Shown: in pieces, positions 60,241 through 64,000 of the stretch
Layout: the number at the start of each line of letters is the position of its first letter
How positions within the stretch are numbered: position 1 is the stretch's first letter
Source: an uncultured Eubacteriales bacterium
GTDB taxonomy: Bacteria; Bacillota; Clostridia; Oscillospirales; CAG-272
Assembly: GCA_934796165.1 (NCBI GenBank)
Contig: CAKVOU010000008.1
Coordinates: 1-64,000, forward strand
Length of the DNA stretch: 64,000 bases
Direction: 5' to 3'
Notes under the pieces: generated by a model
What the model was told of the DNA's origin: nothing
Seen by the model: only the letters and a program-made list of their open reading frames with translations
Database searches by the model: none
Position numbers and translations under genes: made by a program

Positions 60241-61566
60241 TTAAAGCGGAAGATTCGCGTGCTTGCGCGCAGGTGCAGAATCCGTTTTCTTCATCAGCAT
60301 ATACACCGCGGCGCACAGTCTCTGGCGAAGCTCGGCGGCAGGCACAATATCGTCCACATCGCCGTTTGCGGCGGCGATCTCCGCCTTGGCGTTGGCTTCT
60401 GCCCATTCCGCTTCGACCTCTGCCCGGCTCTTGTCTGCTGTCACCTTGTCGTTGCAAAGAAACGCAACGGCGGCGGCAGGAGACATGGGGCTGATCTCTG
60501 TTCCTTCCAGCGCAAGCGCGAGGTCAGCGCCGATGGCCTTGGAAGCGGCAAGCGCGAACGCGGCGCCGTAAGCCTTACCGGTCACCACGCTGATCTTCGG
60601 CGTGGTCGCGGAAGCGTAAACAGCGGCAAAGGAAGCAAGGGACGGAGCAACCGATTCGTTGTCTTCCGCATCGGTTCCGACGCCTTCGCTGTCAACGAGC
60701 GTAATCACGGGGATACGGAAGCTGTCGCAAAGCCCCGTAAACCAGGCTGCTTTCTTCGCGCCGCAGGAATCCATCTTGCCGGTGACACTGATGAAGCCGA
60801 CGGTCACACCACCGAGCTTTGCAAGTGTGGTAACAACGCCGTCTACGCAAGCTTCATCGAGGACCAGGGCACTTCCCGCGTCAGCAAGAGAAGCTACGTC
60901 GGCGGCGGAGATCAGACGGTTCGGATCGTCACCGTTCTCCGTTATCGAAATCCCCTCAACATTGTTGGACGGAAGCAGAGCAACCAGTTTTCTTACGGCG
61001 AGGAATGCGCTCTCCTCGTCCTTTTCGTCCACATCGGAAACGTATGCCTTGGCATTCGCGGCAGACTCTTTCCCAACATTGAATGCGGGATGATAGCTGA
61101 CCTGGGATTTCTCCTTCACAGTCACAGCAATATCGAACATCGAAACCGCAACCGAAGAAATCCCCGTTGCAGAACCGGTAACGACCGCGATCTGCGGGAC
61201 GACGCCGGACGCATCGGACACGCACTTGAGGAACGCACCGTATGCGGAAAGCACTTCGCTGCCCTCCGTGACCACCGCACCCGTGCTGTCAAACACGCCG
61301 ATGACGGGTGCGCCGTTTTTGACGGCAGTAGCGTACAGTGCCGCAATCTTCTTCGCGGCAAGTGCGTCGAACGCGCCCTTCATGCGGTCACTGTCCTGCA
61401 CAAACGCGAAAGCGAGCTTACCGTCGATCGCGCCGTAGCCGCTGATGACGCCCTCGTACTCTTCCGCGTCGCCTTTTCTCTTCAGATACGCGTTTGTTTC
61501 CACAAACGTACCGGGATCGAAAAGACGGGAAATTTTCTCATTTCCGACCGTTTTACTCTTGTCCAT
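60241..61566 (-). CDS. CoA carboxyltransferase-type subunit (MmdA-like)
   Basis: 441 residues, GGAGG before the ATG. The two crotonase-like halves of carboxyltransferase are visible (ISGYGAIDGKLAFAFVQD and VVTGSATGISSVAVSMFD; then ITLVDSEGVGT and VVTGKAYGAAFALA). It is shorter than MmdA (~510 residues), and its N-terminal motif LFDPGTFVETNAYL is of acetyl/propionyl-CoA carboxylase type. It should carry carboxyl groups between biotin and an acyl-CoA, perhaps methylmalonyl-CoA. It is first in the operon. Confidence 0.85.
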   Translation of the reverse strand: MDKSKTVGNEKISRLFDPGTFVETNAYLKRKGDAEEYEGVISGYGAIDGKLAFAFVQDSDRMKGAFDALAAKKIAALYATAVKNGAPVIGVFDSTGAVVTEGSEVLSAYGAFLKCVSDASGVVPQIAVVTGSATGISSVAVSMFDIAVTVKEKSQVSYHPAFNVGKESAANAKAYVSDVDEKDEESAFLAVRKLVALLPSNNVEGISITENGDDPNRLISAADVASLADAGSALVLDEACVDGVVTTLAKLGGVTVGFISVTGKMDSCGAKKAAWFTGLCDSFRIPVITLVDSEGVGTDAEDNESVAPSLASFAAVYASATTPKISVVTGKAYGAAFALAASKAIGADLALALEGTEISPMSPAAAVAFLCNDKVTADKSRAEVEAEWAEANAKAEIAAANGDVDDIVPAAELRQRLCAAVYMLMKKTDSAPARKHANLPL

Positions 61567-61646
61567 TTACCCAACCTCCATCCGGAAAATCATATGAGAT
61601 AACCGGTTAAAAACCATAAAAAAACCTTTTACCCCAATTATAAAAC

Positions 61647-61675
61647 ATTGTATCATGTTTCCTTTCAGCTGTCAA
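61647..61675 (-). promoter_or_regulatory. Promoter of the decarboxylase operon
   Basis: TTGACA, 17-bp spacer, TACAAT, followed by an 80-base leader. The 61567-61857 stretch otherwise holds only the terminator of the neighbouring gene. Confidence 0.85.
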
Positions 61676-61720
61676 GAAAATTCTGATGATATTTTCACAC
61701 TTTTTTCATTTTTTCAAGAA

Positions 61721-61754
61721 AAAAAATCCATGGCTCTCTCCATGGATTTTTTTG
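61721..61754 (-). terminator. Terminator after the partial surface-protein gene
   Basis: AAAAAATCCATGG/CCATGGATTTTTT with a six-base loop; symmetric, but best placed to stop minus-strand transcription from 61858. Confidence 0.88.
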
Positions 61755-61857
61755 TAATAGTTCCAACACAAGATTGCGGACCACGGTCCCTCCGTTTCAG
61801 AAAAAACAGGCAGACCGCCTGGCTTCGGGTTTCTGAGCAGCGGGCAACTGCTCCCAC

Positions 61858-64000
61858 TCACGTGGTCTTTTTGTGCTTGCTCTGCCGGACGAGAAAGAGC
61901 GTGAGGAACACCGTTGCAACCGCCAGAATCACAAGCACGGTCAGACCGACAGGATTCAGGGTGTCGGAAATTCTTTCCGCGTCCTCGCGTGCTTCCTTTC
62001 GCGCCTGCTTGATTTCTGCCTGAAGCTCATCAGAATTCAGAGTTTCGCTGCAGGCGGTGATATTTTTCAAAAAGACGCGGCAGGCGGAATCGGAGCCACT
62101 GACAGACCGCACAGTCAAACGGATCGCCCGGATATCGCCCGGGAGCGACGAAGTATCAAAGGCACATTCTGTTTCCGCACCCGCACCGACAAGCACTCTG
62201 CCCGTTGCCGCAAATCCTTCTCCGTACAGTGTCAGACCGAGTTCAAATACCGATCGCACATCGTCCAGATCCTCCACGGCAAAACAAAACGCGAGCGAAT
62301 CATACAATGTCATGTCTTCCGGGTAAGTAAATGTATAATAGATTCCGCCACCGGTGTCACTGCTGAAATCGACCGTTGCAGCCAGTGCCCGTCCCACCGT
62401 TTTGCCCACGCCGATTCCGAATCCGGAAACATTCGGATCGGAATTCCAGTTCATGGTTCCGAGTGCGGAGGAGAAGTCGAAGCAGGCGTAGGTCCCTGCG
62501 GCATTCTGCGCCGCAATTCCCTCTTTTAATTCGAGTTGAATTACGGATGCTCCTTTTTTTTGCCGATTGAGGAGTTCCTGCCAGGAGTTGACTCCGAATA
62601 CACTCAGCACAAAATCATCCTGTCCGGTTCCCTCTTCCGTGTCGATCCGGGAGATCACAAGTGCAAGCCGTTTCAGGCGTTCCCGGTCAATACAAAGGAA
62701 CAACGCACCGGGTCCGCCGGAACGGTTCAGGGCATGATAGGAATACAGATAGGAAACGATCAGCTCCGTATCTGTCAGATCCTCCGGCGGATACCAGACG
62801 AACAGATAACCGGCTTTTGACATCCCGCATTCCGAAAGCAGATTCTCAAAATCCCGGGCAGTTGCGGCGGTATAAGAACCGGACTGTGCCGCCACAAGAG
62901 TCAATTCCCCGGTTTCGCCGACCGCCAGACGATACGGCGCGTTCCGGCTTTCGAGAAGTACGGTATATTCCGAAAAATCACTTTCCGCGAACAGCTTTGC
63001 AAGTCCGGATAAAAGCAGATATTTGTCATATTCGCCGTCCCGTTCCGCCCTACCGATCAGTTCAGGGGAAACGCGGTCGGTCACGGGCACTACGATCTTC
63101 ATGCCGCGCCCGCTCTTACTAAGAGCCATCCGGACGGTGAGAACCGCCTGTGCATAATTACGGATATAGGCATCAAGCGACAGTTCCCCGCAATCGTTGT
63201 AGCCCTTTGCGTCGTCAATTCCGCTTCCTAAGATAATCCCGCCGATCCTTCCGAAGGTCTGATTTCCATAGCGTTCTGCGAGGTAATCGGTGACGGAATA
63301 CAAAAGCGATGCAGAATCATTTCCGGAAAGCAGGATGCCCTTGTATTTTGCATCCGTCTCCCCCGCCACAGCAAACCGCCCGTCCGACGAGTCTGCGGAA
63401 ACCAGATACCGCAGGTAGACGGTGGCTCCGGACGCGGTATAAGCCCGGATCCTTGCGTCCAGCTCTGCAACATAGGTCCGGTCGATCTGGATCGTCGTGC
63501 CACCGGAGGTATAGGAGTATGGGGACTGGCTGTCGGAAAGCAATCGGTTGAGGTACACATCCACTATCGTACGGCCCGCTCCAAGCGAGATCACGGTCGA
63601 GGTCTCATCGGCGATGATCCCTTTATAGCTTCCGCCGGACAATTCTCCTCCGGCAACCGCTTCGCCGCCGATGGAGGTGACATAGGTCGGTCCGGTGAGG
63701 GGCGTTTCGGTGCCGCCCGTCGTTTTCAGCGTCACGATATATCTTGAGAGGCGGTCGCCCGCGGTCTCCGCCGGGACCGTAAAGGTAAACTTGGAGGCAA
63801 TTTTGAGTTCTGCCAGCGGCGTGCGGGTCTCATCCGCAAGATACGTAAGCGGATCCGCACCGAACGGAAGGCGGTACAAAAGCAGTTTTGCGTCCGTGAA
63901 GCGCGCCGTAACACCGGAAAGCACCCGCCCGTTCAGCGTCACCGTCCCGGCGGACGGGTTTGCGACACAGGAGGAAAGCGTGCCGTACTCCGTAGGAATC
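61858..64000 (-). CDS. DUF5722-like surface protein, C-terminally anchored (5' end outside window)
   Basis: At least 713 residues; the frame stays open to the window edge, so the GTG at 63942 is probably internal. Part of it (LAERYGNQTFGRIGGIILGSGIDDA, then SLDAYIRNYAQAVLTVRMA) follows the pattern of DUF5722, a TIM-barrel glycosidase-like family. The usual GNEVN Asn-Glu there reads GSGID, so catalysis is doubtful. A beta-rich region follows, and the protein ends with a membrane helix (VGLTVLVILAVATVFLTLFLV) and a basic tail, so it faces outward. The family call is from memory of its pattern. Confidence 0.6.
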   Translation of the reverse strand, partial: IPTEYGTLSSCVANPSAGTVTLNGRVLSGVTARFTDAKLLLYRLPFGADPLTYLADETRTPLAELKIASKFTFTVPAETAGDRLSRYIVTLKTTGGTETPLTGPTYVTSIGGEAVAGGELSGGSYKGIIADETSTVISLGAGRTIVDVYLNRLLSDSQSPYSYTSGGTTIQIDRTYVAELDARIRAYTASGATVYLRYLVSADSSDGRFAVAGETDAKYKGILLSGNDSASLLYSVTDYLAERYGNQTFGRIGGIILGSGIDDAKGYNDCGELSLDAYIRNYAQAVLTVRMALSKSGRGMKIVVPVTDRVSPELIGRAERDGEYDKYLLLSGLAKLFAESDFSEYTVLLESRNAPYRLAVGETGELTLVAAQSGSYTAATARDFENLLSECGMSKAGYLFVWYPPEDLTDTELIVSYLYSYHALNRSGGPGALFLCIDRERLKRLALVISRIDTEEGTGQDDFVLSVFGVNSWQELLNRQKKGASVIQLELKEGIAAQNAAGTYACFDFSSALGTMNWNSDPNVSGFGIGVGKTVGRALAATVDFSSDTGGGIYYTFTYPEDMTLYDSLAFCFAVEDLDDVRSVFELGLTLYGEGFAATGRVLVGAGAETECAFDTSSLPGDIRAIRLTVRSVSGSDSACRVFLKNITACSETLNSDELQAEIKQARKEAREDAERISDTLNPVGLTVLVILAVATVFLTLFLVRQSKHKKTT

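Noticed and set aside
60259..61602. 447-codon open frame antisense to the CoA carboxyltransferase gene
   Set aside because: Codon-bias shadow, no promoter or ribosome binding site.

Overview
The window reads as a chromosomal segment of an anaerobic, Gram-positive Clostridia-type bacterium, probably a gut commensal. Evidence for this is a long SRP RNA with an Alu domain, an L21 leader, ribosomal protein L27 with the Firmicutes N-terminal extension beside its Prp protease, SLH-domain surface anchoring, strong GGAGG ribosome binding sites, many canonical TTGACA-17-TATAAT promoters, and a nusB-xseAB-ispA-tlyA-nadK-argR-recN cluster. The base composition looks moderately GC-rich, though I did not compute it. 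No phage, insertion sequence or CRISPR array was seen.

Layout. 206-3560 (minus): recR, ybaB, dnaX, a small membrane-anchored protein and the SRP RNA. 3564-4859: a secreted SLH protein. 5148-10424 (plus): a two-component system, then a VTC polyphosphate-polymerase-like protein, a DUF4956 membrane protein and a Cthe_2159-type beta-helix lipoprotein. 10519-15404 (minus): rpmA-prp-rplU with its leader, secF-secD, and a GT28 glycosyltransferase. 15584-25092 (plus): flavin reductase, proA, asnA, a GH27 alpha-galactosidase, a small Cys-rich protein, MgtC, a ROK-like regulator, tRNA-Arg(CCT) with a tandem repeat tail, an MFS transporter and PnuC. 25158-28598 (minus): a GntR-controlled ABC transporter. 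29007-30809: GTP-type PEP carboxykinase. 30958-33571: a divergent MATE/GH43 pair. 33617-34091: tRNA-Thr(CGT) with a second tandem repeat tail. 34254-46000 (minus): yebC, argS, ybaK and the long nusB-to-recN housekeeping operon. 46199-48762: cell-envelope hydrolases. 48803-54756: ispE, an AI-2E family exporter, htpG, a prephenate-dehydratase-like protein and a TSCPD protein. 54832-56556: phospho-sugar mutase. 56622-61566 (minus): a sodium-pumping biotin-dependent decarboxylase operon. 61858-64000: a partial surface protein.

Functional themes. Oxaloacetate/PEP chemistry (PEP carboxykinase, the decarboxylase sodium pump), plant-glycan breakdown (GH27, GH43), and cell-surface work (SLH protein, VTC-DUF4956-lipoprotein operon, M23 peptidase, SGNH esterase).

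The most unusual structure is shared by the two tRNA loci. Each tRNA gene is followed by exact-period tandem repeats (161 bp and 154 bp). Each unit ends with a degenerate copy of that tRNA's own 3' end including CCA, and carries an intrinsic terminator and an inverted copy complementary to the tRNA. The closest known analogue is the E. coli tyrT/rtT repeat region. A second notable signal is a collinear direct-repeat promoter box found both before the response-regulator gene and before the VTC operon, which suggests the two-component system controls that operon.
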